A stretch of 13,984 nucleotides of DNA from positions 1-13,984 of the forward strand of contig CAJUQD010000065.1 in the NCBI GenBank assembly GCA_910588105.1, read 5' to 3'. Within the stretch, counting starts at the first letter, position 1. The number at the start of each line of letters is the position of its first letter. The notes beneath the pieces were generated by a model, which was given only the letters and a program-made list of their open reading frames with translations, was not told the origin of the DNA and did no database searches. Positions 1-7,661 of the stretch are shown in pieces. A program made the translations under genes and the position numbers. This stretch comes from an uncultured Oscillospiraceae bacterium. GTDB taxonomy: Bacteria > Bacillota > Clostridia > Oscillospirales > Oscillospiraceae.

Positions 1-365
1 TTCTGGAAGCTCACGCCCACCACCGTGACATTCACCTGGGCCACCTCCAGCCCGCTGGTGTTCTCCACAGCGCTGAATACCGCGTCCTGAACCGCCCGGG
101 CCACGTCGGTGACCACGTAGCCGTACCGAACCAGGATGGGCAGATCTACGCTCACCCGGTCGTCCTCCACCCAAAGGCGCACGCCCCGGGTCAGCGCCTT
201 GCGGTTGGCGGGGTCGGCCAGATCCCGGCCCACACCGTTGCCCAGACAGCTCACGCCCTCCACGTCCACCGCGGCGGCGGCGGCGATGACAGCCAGCACC
301 TCCTCGGAAATGCTGACGCTGCCCAGTTCGCCCTCGTGGGAGATATATTCCTTGCCATCGGCCAT
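1..365 (-). CDS. Asp23/Gls24-family protein, 3' end off the window
   Basis: The visible 121 residues start MADGKEYISHEGELGSVSIS and continue with a run of alanines, VDVEGVSCLGNGVG, and then VRYGYVVTDVARAVQDAV. This pattern is typical of the Asp23/Gls24 (YqhY/YloU) family, small cytoplasmic proteins linked to the cell envelope or to acetyl-CoA carboxylase homeostasis. The ATG at 365-363 follows AAGGAG 11 nt upstream. The stop codon is beyond position 1. In Bacillus subtilis the family member yqhY lies directly downstream of spoIIIAH, and the same order is seen here, which supports the assignment. The gene has its own sigma-A promoter, so it is probably also made in vegetative cells. The exact paralogue cannot be named from this fragment. 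Confidence 0.85.
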   Translation of the reverse strand, partial: MADGKEYISHEGELGSVSISEEVLAVIAAAAAVDVEGVSCLGNGVGRDLADPANRKALTRGVRLWVEDDRVSVDLPILVRYGYVVTDVARAVQDAVFSAVENTSGLEVAQVNVTVVGVSFQ

Positions 366-648
366 AAAGCCTCACGCTCCTTCATTCATGCTGAAGCTAT
401 TATAGCACCCTGACCCGCAAATTACAATGCCTATTTTGGCGTGCGGCGGCTGTGTTCCTTCCCCCGGCTCCGCTCCATCCGCGCTGCTCACAACGGCTTC
501 GCGCTTCTGGCCTGTCTCGCTGCGGATTGGCCGCGCCCCCGGGTCGCTTTCCCTCCGGCTCGGGCAAAACCCCGTCCCACTGCGTGGGCCTTGGGCTTTT
601 TCCCCCGCTTCAGTCCAAGCTCTCCTGCGCGGCTATCCTCCGCGTTTC
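366..648. other. Non-coding GC-rich gap between spoIIIAH and the Asp23-family gene
   Basis: No convincing gene lies here; the short open frames lack ribosome-binding sites and recognisable sequence. Apart from the promoter at 399-427, the stretch from about 440 to 648 is unusually GC-rich with many short self-complementary words, for example CCCAC-TGC-GTGGG near 575-590. No intrinsic terminator with a T-run is seen after spoIIIAH. The texture resembles an interspersed repeat more than an ordinary spacer, but a single copy cannot prove that. Confidence 0.4.
399..427 (-). promoter_or_regulatory. Sigma-A promoter of the Asp23-family gene
   Basis: Reading the minus strand, TTGTAA (427-422) is followed by a 17-nt spacer and then TATAAT (404-399). 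The TG at the usual extended -10 position (TGCTATAAT) adds strength. Transcription would start near 392, giving a leader of about 27 nt before the ATG at 365. This separates the gene from the sporulation-only expression expected for the spoIIIA operon. Confidence 0.8.
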
Positions 649-1260
649 TTATGGCTCGTTCTCAATGACCGTGATTTTGTCCGCCGTCAGCCCGGTCTCC
701 TTTTTGACGATCTCCATGATCTTGGTCACGTCGTTTTCGCTCAGGCCGTTTTCTGTGGAGGACACCACCACGCTGGCGCTGTTGTCGTTGATAAAACACA
801 CGCAGTCGCCATAGCCCTTGGCGGTAATCAGGTTCTCCACGTTGGCCTCTGACATCGTAAGGGCCGCCATGGCCTGAATGGAGGCGTTGGCCTCATCAAT
901 AATGTCCTGCTGGGCCCCCGCGTCCGCAGCCGCCTGCTGGAGCAGCTGCAAGGCGCTGTCCCGGGCCTGCTGGCGGTTGAGCCGGGCGGAGGCGAAATAG
1001 CCCGTCTGTTCCCCCGCCGCGCTGGGCTGGGCGCTGGGGTCGGCGGAGGGCTGCGCATCGGTCTTGCCGTCCTCCCCCTGTTTGCCGCCCTCCTTGCCGT
1101 TGACCAGGGCCGCCTGGCCCAGCAGCTTTCCGCCCCCGTCCGGGTCTGCAGTGCCGCTGTTTGCCGCAGCTTCCCTGCCGTAAGACCAGTTCAGATAGAC
1201 CGCCGCCCCTACAAAGAGCACGATGGCCACCACAACCGCGTTTCGTTTCCACACACTCAT
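649..1260 (-). CDS. spoIIIAH: Stage III sporulation protein AH
   Basis: This 203-aa protein has a short cytoplasmic N terminus, one membrane helix (about residues 7-25) and a low-complexity linker rich in G, K, Q, S and P (about 35-85). A C-terminal domain (about 90-203) fits the YscJ/FliF-like ring-building fold known for SpoIIIAH. In the family, SpoIIIAH sits in the mother-cell membrane and binds forespore SpoIIQ across the intermembrane space to form the engulfment channel. The start is set by GGAGG eight nucleotides upstream of ATG. It lies 39 bp after spoIIIAG and is the last gene of the operon. Assignment rests on position, topology and the C-terminal pattern; sequence conservation in the linker is poor, as is usual. 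Confidence 0.9.
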   Translation of the reverse strand: MSVWKRNAVVVAIVLFVGAAVYLNWSYGREAAANSGTADPDGGGKLLGQAALVNGKEGGKQGEDGKTDAQPSADPSAQPSAAGEQTGYFASARLNRQQARDSALQLLQQAAADAGAQQDIIDEANASIQAMAALTMSEANVENLITAKGYGDCVCFINDNSASVVVSSTENGLSENDVTKIMEIVKKETGLTADKITVIENEP

Positions 1261-1299
1261 TGTTCCGCCCTCCAGTTCATGTTTTGTTTACGTGAAACA

Positions 1300-1818
1300 T
1301 TAGTTCTGCCCTGTGCCTTTGCATATGGTGATCCGGTCTGTCCCCAGCCCCGTCAGCGCCGACACCGCCTGGGTCATGGCCAGGCGCACCTGCGCCTGGT
1401 CCGCCCCCTCGCACACCACCAGCGCCCCCTGGAACACCGGGTACCGCCGCAGGCGCACCACCGCCTCCTGGTCCGAGCCGGTACCCACCACCACCGTCTT
1501 TTCCTCCGTCCGGTTCTCCCGCTCGCCGGAGGAGGTCGCGCGGTCTGTGACAGGCACCTGTTCCATCCCGCTTTTCAGGGTGAGGGTCACCGTCACCCTC
1601 CCCGCCCCCTCCACTTGGGAGAGGGTGCGGGAGAGCTTTTCCTCCAGGGCCGCCAGATCGAAGTCCTCCGCGGCGTCCTGCGGGACATCGGGGGCAGGCT
1701 TCTCCTTTTCCCCGGCAGGCCACAGCAGCAAAACCACCCCCGCCGCCAGCGCCAGCAGCACATATTTGTACTTGTCCAGCAGTTTCCACAGCTGTTCCGG
1801 CTTCCATTGGACCTTCAT
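1300..1818 (-). CDS. spoIIIAG: Stage III sporulation protein AG
   Basis: The 172-aa protein starts MKVQWKPEQLWKLLDKYKYV, has one membrane helix (about 19-33) and then a mother-cell-exported domain. The segment GRVTVTLTLKSG and the later RRYPVFQGALVVCEGAD are typical of SpoIIIAG, which forms a large ring related to the YscJ/FliF proteins of secretion systems. The longer frame upstream overlaps spoIIIAF and is not used: GAGGAG lies eight nucleotides before this ATG, and the ATG overlaps the spoIIIAF stop as ATGA, implying translational coupling. A near-parS sequence straddles its stop codon region (see findings). Confidence 0.93.
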   Translation of the reverse strand: MKVQWKPEQLWKLLDKYKYVLLALAAGVVLLLWPAGEKEKPAPDVPQDAAEDFDLAALEEKLSRTLSQVEGAGRVTVTLTLKSGMEQVPVTDRATSSGERENRTEEKTVVVGTGSDQEAVVRLRRYPVFQGALVVCEGADQAQVRLAMTQAVSALTGLGTDRITICKGTGQN

Positions 1819-2306
1819 GGCAATATCTCCTCGTAATGCTGCCTCTGGACGGGTACGCCCAGCTCCTCCTCCAGCAGCCGCTCCAGCCGGGCGCGCTGCC
1901 CCTGTGTCCAGCTCCCCCGGGCGGTGACCTCCCAAGGGCAGGGTACGGCCTGCTCGTCATAGCCGCAGGTCACCTCCACCGCACATTCAAAGCCGAATTC
2001 CTTCGCCTTGTCCATAACATATGCGGCGGTCTCCCGCTCTATGATAGCCAGATACATCTGTCCGCTTTCTTCCGTCAGCTCCTGCTCATATTGCCGGGCC
2101 TGCTCCCGCCAGCCGCCGTCCGCCCGGGCGGGCATGTCCCCGCCCAGCACGCCCACCAACGGACTGAGCGCAGCCAGCATCAGGGCCAGTCCGCCGGCCA
2201 GCTTGCACACCTTCTTCACGCTCCCCTCCGGCGCTATGGCCTCGGCCAGCGCCACCACCAGGGCGGTGGCCGCCACCCCCAGCAACCAGCTGCGCACCGC
2301 CCCCAT
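1815..2306 (-). CDS. spoIIIAF: Stage III sporulation protein AF
   Basis: This 163-aa protein starts MGAVRSWLLGVAATALVVAL. It has two N-terminal hydrophobic segments (about 5-23 and 33-52) followed by a soluble domain (about 60-163) with EVTCGYDEQ near residue 120 and an acidic or amphipathic C-terminal helix. This is the standard SpoIIIAF layout, a membrane component of the SpoIIIA channel whose soluble domain is ring-like in known structures. The ATG shares one base with the spoIIIAE stop (TGATG), so the chosen start is much more likely than the open frame further upstream. It overlaps spoIIIAG by four bases. Confidence 0.9.
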   Translation of the reverse strand: MGAVRSWLLGVAATALVVALAEAIAPEGSVKKVCKLAGGLALMLAALSPLVGVLGGDMPARADGGWREQARQYEQELTEESGQMYLAIIERETAAYVMDKAKEFGFECAVEVTCGYDEQAVPCPWEVTARGSWTQGQRARLERLLEEELGVPVQRQHYEEILP

Positions 2307-3403
2307 CACGCCCCGCCCACCGACACGCAGGACACCAGGGCGATGAGCAGCAGCAGGCAGCACGCCCCTGTCATCCCCAGCACCAGCCCGAAGGCGGAGC
2401 TGAGCCGGTCCACCAGCGTGCACACCGGCCCGCCGCCAAAGGCGCACGACAGGGCGGCCACCAGCTTATAGGCCAGGTAGTGTACCGCCATCTGAAGCAG
2501 CGGGGCCAGACACACACCCAGCACAGTGACCATACCGAACACCCCCACCGTCCCCCGCAGCACCCCCGCCGAGGCCAGCACCGTCTCCGCCGCGTCGGAC
2601 AAGATGCCGCCCACCACCGGGATTGCCCCGGATATGGCAAACCGGGCGGCCTTCACCGCCGCCGCGTCCGCCGCCCCGGCCACCACCCCGCTGGCGGTGA
2701 GGTAGGCCACAAAGGCGGTCATTACAATGGTAATCAGGGTGGTCACCGCCCACTTCAGCAGATCCGCCATCCGTTTCAGCTCCTCCCGCTCCAGCGCCGC
2801 CTGCACCACCGAGGCGGCGATATATCCGTAAAGCAGGGGCACCAGCAGGGCGTTGATGAGGCTGATGAGCACATCGGAGAACAGCGCCGCCGCCATCTGC
2901 CTGGCCGCCGCCCCGGTGACCGCCCCCGTGGCCGCCGTCAGCACCGCCGCCGTGGGCAGCAGCACGTTGGCGAAGGAGGTCATCCGCTCGATGCTCCCCG
3001 TCCCCATGCCCAGCAGGGAGTTCACGTCCGCCGCCGCCACCGCCGCCACCGCCAGCGTCCCGGCCAGGGAGGCGGCTTTCACGCTCCCCCGGCCCAGCTC
3101 CCCCACCGACTCGGCCAGGGCGCAGAACAGCAGGATCACCAGCAGCAGCGCCCCCGACCGGGCGGCGCGGCGCACCGCCCCCCTCAGCTCCCGGGTGCCC
3201 GTGTCCAGCAGGCCCTCCAGCCCTTCGTCCAGGGTGGTGCCGTATTCCGCCGTGCCGCCGCTCTCCTGTGCCGCGCGCCGCAGCCCGTCCACGTCAACCA
3301 GCTGCTCCGGCCCGTCCTCTCCCCCGCCGTAGAGGGCCCGGACGGGAAGGCACAGGGCGGGCAGCAAAACCAGCGCCAGCAAAACGCCCCATTTCCGCTT
3401 CAC
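2306..3403 (-). CDS. spoIIIAE: Stage III sporulation protein AE
   Basis: This is a 365-aa polytopic membrane protein. Residues 1-23 look like a signal peptide, followed by an extracytoplasmic segment of about 60 residues and then a series of alanine-, valine- and leucine-rich membrane helices from about residue 85 to the end. Family-typical stretches include FANVLLPTAAVLTAATG and AISGAIPVVGGILSDAAETV. SpoIIIAE is the large integral membrane subunit of the SpoIIIA complex and has been compared with export-gate permeases. The start is GTG at 3403-3401 behind a G-rich sequence, 12 nt after spoIIIAD. Length is close to the family norm once the signal peptide is counted. Confidence 0.95.
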   Translation of the reverse strand: MKRKWGVLLALVLLPALCLPVRALYGGGEDGPEQLVDVDGLRRAAQESGGTAEYGTTLDEGLEGLLDTGTRELRGAVRRAARSGALLLVILLFCALAESVGELGRGSVKAASLAGTLAVAAVAAADVNSLLGMGTGSIERMTSFANVLLPTAAVLTAATGAVTGAAARQMAAALFSDVLISLINALLVPLLYGYIAASVVQAALEREELKRMADLLKWAVTTLITIVMTAFVAYLTASGVVAGAADAAAVKAARFAISGAIPVVGGILSDAAETVLASAGVLRGTVGVFGMVTVLGVCLAPLLQMAVHYLAYKLVAALSCAFGGGPVCTLVDRLSSAFGLVLGMTGACCLLLLIALVSCVSVGGA

Positions 3404-3415
3404 ACCGCCACCCCC

Positions 3416-3802
3416 CTACAGCAGCCGGGCCAGCATGTCCAGCACCGCCGTCATCAACGGCAGCGACGCCGCCAGGGCCAGGGCCGTCCCCGCCAGCTCC
3501 ACCGCCGCGCCAATGCCCTCCTCCCGGGCGTCTTTGCAGAACCCGGAGGCCAGCCGGGCGGCAATGGCGATGCCCGCCGTCTTGAGCACCGGCTCCACCA
3601 CCTGGGCGGACAACCCCCCGGTCTCGGCCAGCTTGTCCGCCAGCTCCACCACCGCCTCCAGCGCCCCGGAGCAGTATAGAACAATGAGGGCGCACGCCCC
3701 CGCCCCCAGCGCCAGGGCGATTTCCGGCGACTGCTTGCGCACCACCACGGCGCACAGCGCCGCCGCCACCGCCGCCGCCGCAATTTTCAGCATGGCGCTC
3801 AC
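3416..3802 (-). CDS. spoIIIAD: Stage III sporulation protein AD
   Basis: The 128-aa protein consists almost entirely of hydrophobic helices. It carries VVRKQSPEIALALGAGACALI and the C-terminal VLKTAGIAIAARLASGFCKDAREEGIG pattern that identifies SpoIIIAD. With SpoIIIAC it forms the small-subunit membrane pair of the complex, similar to each other in design. The GTG at 3802-3800 overlaps the spoIIIAC stop as GTGA, which suggests coupled translation. The ATG three codons later (3793-3791) is the alternative start and would change the protein by three residues only. Confidence 0.93.
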   Translation of the reverse strand: MSAMLKIAAAAVAAALCAVVVRKQSPEIALALGAGACALIVLYCSGALEAVVELADKLAETGGLSAQVVEPVLKTAGIAIAARLASGFCKDAREEGIGAAVELAGTALALAASLPLMTAVLDMLARLL

Positions 3803-3993
3803 AGCCCGAACAGATCCTTTACCAGGGTGAACAGGTCGTTGATCTGCTGCACCACAATCATCAGCACCACCACCAGCGCCACCAGGGTGGTCATGGTGGC
3901 CATCTCGTCCCTCCCCGACCGGGTGAGCACCTGGTTGAGCACCGACACGAGAATACCGATTGCCGCGATTTTGAAAATGAGGTCCACGTCCAT
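3799..3993 (-). CDS. spoIIIAC: Stage III sporulation protein AC
   Basis: A 64-aa protein starting MDVDLIFKIAAIGILVSVLN, with two membrane helices (about 5-21 and 34-53) joined by the polar loop TRSGRDEMA. Length and sequence are those of SpoIIIAC, a small membrane subunit of the feeding-tube complex. AGGAGG lies seven nucleotides before this ATG and four before an ATG one codon earlier (3996), so either may be used. The longer open frame to 4041 has no ribosome-binding site and overlaps spoIIIAB. It lies 44 bp after spoIIIAB and overlaps spoIIIAD by four bases. Confidence 0.94.
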   Translation of the reverse strand: MDVDLIFKIAAIGILVSVLNQVLTRSGRDEMATMTTLVALVVVLMIVVQQINDLFTLVKDLFGL

Positions 3994-4037
3994 CATCCGT
4001 CCTCCTGTGTAGATTTGAAAACTTCGCAGAGCCGCCG

Positions 4038-4550
4038 TCAAAGCAGCACGATGGCCGCGAACAGCCCCGCCGTCACCCCCAGCACGCCATATACCCGGCC
4101 CAGGCGGTTTCTCTCGTCCGCCGCCTCCCCCTGGAGGGCGCGCAGCCCCGCCGCCCCCTCCTCCAGGGCCAGGCGCTGGCTGTCCCCGTCATACCGGCCC
4201 AGCACCGGGCCCAGCCGGTCCAGCAGGGCGCGGTCCTCCGGCTTCAGCCGCAGGGGGGCGGCGTCCAGCTCCGAGCGCCACACCTCCTGGAACGCCTGCC
4301 CGTCCGGCGCGCGGGCCCGCCGGGCGCACCGGGCGAAAAACTCCGCCGCCGGGCCGTGAAGCGCCCGGCCCGCCGCGTCCAGCCCGTCGGGCAAAGGGCT
4401 CAGCCGCCAGCCCAGCTCCCGCCGCAGGGTGTCCAGCCCCGCCGCCAGCTCGCCTAGATCCCGCACCCGGCCGTCCAGCCGGGCCACGGCCCGAAGCCCC
4501 AGCGCCCCGCACCCGGCCACCACCAGCGCCGCGCCCACCAGCCGGATCAT
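4038..4550 (-). CDS. spoIIIAB: Stage III sporulation protein AB
   Basis: The 170-aa protein starts MIRLVGAALVVAGCGALGLR, one N-terminal hydrophobic segment. It continues with a helical cytoplasmic body containing LDTLRRELGWRLSPLPD, which matches the LR.L..EI.....PL motif of SpoIIIAB, and ends in a second hydrophobic helix (about 153-170). Family members are about 170 aa with this two-anchor layout, related to the GspF-type platform proteins. Its ATG overlaps the spoIIIAA stop as ATGA. The upstream extension of this frame runs inside spoIIIAA and is not used. The protein is strikingly rich in R, A, G and L, in line with the high GC content. Confidence 0.92.
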   Translation of the reverse strand: MIRLVGAALVVAGCGALGLRAVARLDGRVRDLGELAAGLDTLRRELGWRLSPLPDGLDAAGRALHGPAAEFFARCARRARAPDGQAFQEVWRSELDAAPLRLKPEDRALLDRLGPVLGRYDGDSQRLALEEGAAGLRALQGEAADERNRLGRVYGVLGVTAGLFAAIVLL

Positions 4551-5449
4551 GGCACCGCCTCCGTGTGCGCCGTGCGCACCCCGTCCCGGCGCTCCAGCAC
4601 CACCAGCCGCCGGAATACGCCCAGCTCCAGCAGCTCCCGGAAGGCAGGTCGGCGGCGCATGCCATCCAGCCCGGAACCATGGGCGGTGGCCAGCACCGCC
4701 ACGCCGCACCCCGCCGCCTCCGCCACCGCCCGGACGTCCTCAGAACTGCCCAGCTCATCCACCGCCGCCGCCTGGGGGTTCATCCCCCGGATGAGGATGG
4801 ACAGCCCCTCCGCCTTGGAACAGCCGTCCAGCACATCGGTATGGCGGCCCACGTAGAACTGGGGTTCCCCCCGCCACAGCGCGGCAACCTCCCCCCGCTC
4901 GTCCGCCACCGCCACCCGCAGGGGCCCGCCCCCCTCCCCGTCGGACAGCGCCCGCACCAGATCCCGCAGGAGTGTGGTTTTACCCGCCCCCGGCGGGGCC
5001 AGGATCAGGGTGCTAACAAACCGTCCGTCCTGTGTCAGCTCCGGGAGCAGAGGCCCCGCCAGCCCGGGCACGCTCCGCGCCACGCGGACTGACAGGGAGG
5101 ACAGCTCCCGGAGGGTGACGATACCCCCTTCTTTTCTCACCACCGACCCGCACAGGCCCACCCGGTGGCCGCCCCGCAGGGTGACAAAGCCCTGCCGCAC
5201 CCGATCCAGCGCCGTGTGGGCGGAGGACTGGGTGGCGTTCTCCACCGCCTGCCGCAGTTCGTCCTCGCCCACAGGGGGCGTGTCCAGCTCCGCCTCCCCC
5301 TCCGGCAGAAGGGCCGTCATAGGGAAGCCCCGGCGCAGGCGGAACTCCTCCACGCGCCCCAGCCTGTCCTCCCCCAGGGCATACAGCCCGCTGCGCATGA
5401 CCTCCGGCAGCACCGCCGCCGCCTGCCGCCAGGGTTTTCTTTTGTCCAT
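4547..5449 (-). CDS. spoIIIAA: Stage III sporulation protein AA, channel ATPase
   Basis: A 300-aa AAA+/secretion-type ATPase, the first gene of the operon and the energy-supplying subunit of the SpoIIIA-SpoIIQ channel at the mother-cell face. Walker A is APPGAGKTT at residues 151-159, with K157 as the nucleotide-binding lysine. The Walker B region is AAAVDELG at 227-234. The N-terminal half has the typical VTLRGGHRVGLCG (89-101) and LRELSSLSVRVAR (113-125) segments. MDKRKPWRQA is chosen as the start because it gives the family length; the preceding bases form only a weak SD (AAAGGCGGTGA). The 81-codon upstream extension runs through a terminator and a promoter and is rejected. It overlaps spoIIIAB by four bases. 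Confidence 0.95.
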   Translation of the reverse strand: MDKRKPWRQAAAVLPEVMRSGLYALGEDRLGRVEEFRLRRGFPMTALLPEGEAELDTPPVGEDELRQAVENATQSSAHTALDRVRQGFVTLRGGHRVGLCGSVVRKEGGIVTLRELSSLSVRVARSVPGLAGPLLPELTQDGRFVSTLILAPPGAGKTTLLRDLVRALSDGEGGGPLRVAVADERGEVAALWRGEPQFYVGRHTDVLDGCSKAEGLSILIRGMNPQAAAVDELGSSEDVRAVAEAAGCGVAVLATAHGSGLDGMRRRPAFRELLELGVFRRLVVLERRDGVRTAHTEAVP

Positions 5450-5474
5450 ACCGTTCACCGCCTTTGTTACCCCA

Positions 5475-5504
5475 ATCCTATGAGGGCGTGTCCCACAATA
5501 TTCC
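5475..5504 (-). promoter_or_regulatory. Candidate sigma-E promoter of the spoIIIA operon
   Basis: On the minus strand GGAATATT (5504-5497) is followed by 14 nt and then CATAGGAT (5482-5475). These fit the sigma-E pattern of an ATATT-type -35 and a CATAnnAT -10 with 13-15 nt spacing. Initiation near 5468 would leave a leader of about 19 nt before spoIIIAA. It sits between the dapL terminator and the operon, where a mother-cell promoter is expected from Bacillus and Clostridium spoIIIA. The match is by eye, not by a scored matrix. Confidence 0.7.
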
Positions 5505-5520
5505 AACCCGGCAGCGTCAA

Positions 5521-5558
5521 AACAAAAACCCGCCCGCCGGAGATTCCGGCGGGCGGGT
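5521..5558 (-). terminator. Intrinsic terminator of dapF-dapL
   Basis: A perfect 13-bp stem (ACCCGCCCGCCGG at 5528-5540 pairing with 5546-5558) has a five-base loop. On the minus strand it is followed directly by TTTTTGTTTTG. It lies about 30 bp after the dapL stop and cleanly separates the housekeeping pair from the sporulation operon. Confidence 0.93.
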
Positions 5559-5588
5559 CTGCTTATCTTTCTATCAAGGCGCCTGTTA

Positions 5589-6809
5589 TTACAGTACGGA
5601 GACAATGCGCTGGACAGCCTCCTTCGTGGCGTCCGCGTCCCCGAAGGCGGTGATGCGGATATATCCCTCCCCGCTGGGGCCGAAGCCCGCACCGGGGGTG
5701 GTGACCACGCACGCCTTTTTCAACAGCAGATCGAAAAAGGCCCAGGAGGGCATGTCGTTGGGGGTCCTCACCCAGAGGTAGGGCGCGTTCACCCCGCCGT
5801 ACACCGCCAGCCCGGCGGCGGCCAGCCCCTCCCGGACAACCTTGGCGTTGTCCAGATAGTAGTCGATGGCGATTTTCGTCTGGGCACGCCCCTCTGGGGA
5901 CAGCGCCGCCTCCGCCGCCCGCTGAATGACATAGGGAACGCCGTTGAATTTGCTCCCCTGGCGGCGGTTCCACAGGTCGCGCAGGGACACCCCCTCCCGC
6001 TTCAGGGCCTTAGGGATGACGGTGTAGGCGCAGCGGGTACCGGTAAAGCCGGCGGACTTGGAGAAGGAGCGGAACTCGATGGCGCAGGTCTCGGCCCCCT
6101 CCACCTCAAAGATGCTGTGAGGGATGCCCTCCTCCGTGATGAACGCCTCATAGGCGGAGTCGAACAGGATCACGCTGCCGTGGGCATTGGCGTAGTCCAC
6201 CCACACCTTGAGCTGCTCCCTGGTGGCCGCCGCCCCGGTGGGGTTGTTGGGAGAGCAGAGGTAGATGAGGTCTGGAACCTTATCCCCCGCGGGAAGGCTG
6301 GGGAAAAAGCCGTTTTCCGCCGTACAGGGCAGGTATACAAGATTTGTCCACCTCTCCCCGTCGAAGTCCCCGGCACGGCCCGCCATGGCGTTGGTGTCCA
6401 CGTAGACGGGGTACACCGGGTCGCACACCGCCACCACATTGTCCGCCGAAAAAATGTCGCCGATGCTGCCGCAGTCCGTCTTGGCCCCGTCGGAAACAAA
6501 AATCTCATCGTCGGCGAGTTCCACCCCCCGCTCCCGGTAGGAATCCCGGATGGCAAAGCGCAGGAAGTCGTAGGCGCAGCAGGTCTCCTCGCAGTAGCCC
6601 CGGAAGGTCTCTTTCACCCCCATCTCACGGGACGCCTTCACCATGGCATCCACCACCACGGGGGCCAGGGGCTGGGTCACATCGCCGATCCCCAGGCGGA
6701 TGAGGGGCAGGGGCGGGTTCTGGGCGGAAAAGGCCCGGACGCGGCGTCCGATCTCCGGGAACAGGTAGCCGCCGGGGAGCTTGCGGAAATTCTGATTGAT
6801 GCGGGCCAT
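5589..6809 (-). CDS. dapL: LL-diaminopimelate aminotransferase
   Basis: This 406-aa class I/II PLP aminotransferase converts tetrahydrodipicolinate plus glutamate directly to LL-diaminopimelate (EC 2.6.1.83), bypassing succinylated or acetylated intermediates. The start MARINQNFRKLPGGYLFPEI is the DapL signature. Cofactor-site motifs are SDGAKTD at 106-112, SPNNPTG at 186-192, DSAYEAF at 217-223 and SFSKSAGFTGTR at 248-259, with K251 as the Schiff-base lysine. AAGGAG lies eight nucleotides before the ATG; the upstream GTG at 6818 overlaps that SD and is rejected. It is 57 bp downstream of dapF, whose product uses its product, and ends at a strong terminator. Confidence 0.97.
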   Translation of the reverse strand: MARINQNFRKLPGGYLFPEIGRRVRAFSAQNPPLPLIRLGIGDVTQPLAPVVVDAMVKASREMGVKETFRGYCEETCCAYDFLRFAIRDSYRERGVELADDEIFVSDGAKTDCGSIGDIFSADNVVAVCDPVYPVYVDTNAMAGRAGDFDGERWTNLVYLPCTAENGFFPSLPAGDKVPDLIYLCSPNNPTGAAATREQLKVWVDYANAHGSVILFDSAYEAFITEEGIPHSIFEVEGAETCAIEFRSFSKSAGFTGTRCAYTVIPKALKREGVSLRDLWNRRQGSKFNGVPYVIQRAAEAALSPEGRAQTKIAIDYYLDNAKVVREGLAAAGLAVYGGVNAPYLWVRTPNDMPSWAFFDLLLKKACVVTTPGAGFGPSGEGYIRITAFGDADATKEAVQRIVSVL

Positions 6810-6866
6810 GGGAACCACTCCTTACTTTATGAGTTGAACCATTTTACATCAGCTCCCCCGCCCTGG

Positions 6867-7661
6867 TCAATCGGCAGTTTCGCCATCAAACACGGCGGCG
6901 GCGGGGCCGGCCATGAACATTTGGCTGGATTCCTCATCCCAACGGACGGCCAGATCCCCCCCCGCCAGATGGACCACCGCCTCCCGGTTCAGCTTTCCGG
7001 CGGCGATCATGGCCGCCGCAGACGCGCACGCCCCGGTGCCGCAGGCCAGGGTCTCGCCGCTCCCCCGCTCCCACACCCGCATTTCCAGCTCCCCCCGGTT
7101 CACCACCCGGACAAACTCGGCATTCACCCGGCCGGGGAAGGCGGGGTGGCGCTCCACCAGCGGGCCCAGGGCGGCCAAATCCAAGGCAGCAGGGCTATCC
7201 ACCTCAATCACCGCGTGGGGATTGCCCATGGACACAGGGATGGCTTCGTATTCTCTGTCCCCGATGGACAGCGCAACGGGCGGCTGCACCACGGGCGCGC
7301 CCATCCCCACCGCCGCCCCCGTCACCACGCCGTTCCGGATGAGCAGGGACACCTCCCGCTCCCCCGCCCCGGTCTCCACGGTGAGGTGTCGCTTGTCCGT
7401 CAGACCGTAATCGTAGACGTATTTTCCGAAACAGCGGATGCCGTTGCCGCACATGGCCCCCTCGGAGCCGTCGGCATTGAACATCCGCATTTTGAAGTCT
7501 GCCCGCTGGGACGGGCACACACAGATGATGCCGTCCCCCCCCACGCCGAAGTTCCGGTCCGACAGGCGGTGGGCCAGCTCGGGCAGGCCGGCCGGCGTAC
7601 CGGCCATGCAGTTGAGAAAAATGTAGTCGTTCCCCAGGCCGTGCATTTTGGTAAAGCGCAT
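6867..7661 (-). CDS. dapF: Diaminopimelate epimerase
   Basis: This 264-aa PLP-independent epimerase converts LL-DAP to meso-DAP (EC 5.1.1.7), for peptidoglycan and lysine. It begins MRFTKMHGLGNDYIFLN. The two catalytic cysteines are C71 in AMCGNGIRC and C207 in ETLACGTGAC; GNPHAVI at 146-152 is the conserved mid-protein motif. Length is close to the family norm. AAGGAGG precedes the ATG by eight nucleotides. The SD and start codon are both inside a perfect 18-bp inverted repeat (7653-7697), so translation initiation may be structure-controlled. It is co-directional with dapL and probably co-transcribed; no convincing promoter was found upstream. Confidence 0.97.
   Translation of the reverse strand: MRFTKMHGLGNDYIFLNCMAGTPAGLPELAHRLSDRNFGVGGDGIICVCPSQRADFKMRMFNADGSEGAMCGNGIRCFGKYVYDYGLTDKRHLTVETGAGEREVSLLIRNGVVTGAAVGMGAPVVQPPVALSIGDREYEAIPVSMGNPHAVIEVDSPAALDLAALGPLVERHPAFPGRVNAEFVRVVNRGELEMRVWERGSGETLACGTGACASAAAMIAAGKLNREAVVHLAGGDLAVRWDEESSQMFMAGPAAAVFDGETAD

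Noticed and set aside
2480..3679. Plus-strand open frame of 399 codons opposite spoIIIAE and spoIIIAD
   Set aside because: Very rich in Q, H, R and G with no domain; antisense shadow of membrane proteins coded with GC-rich third positions.
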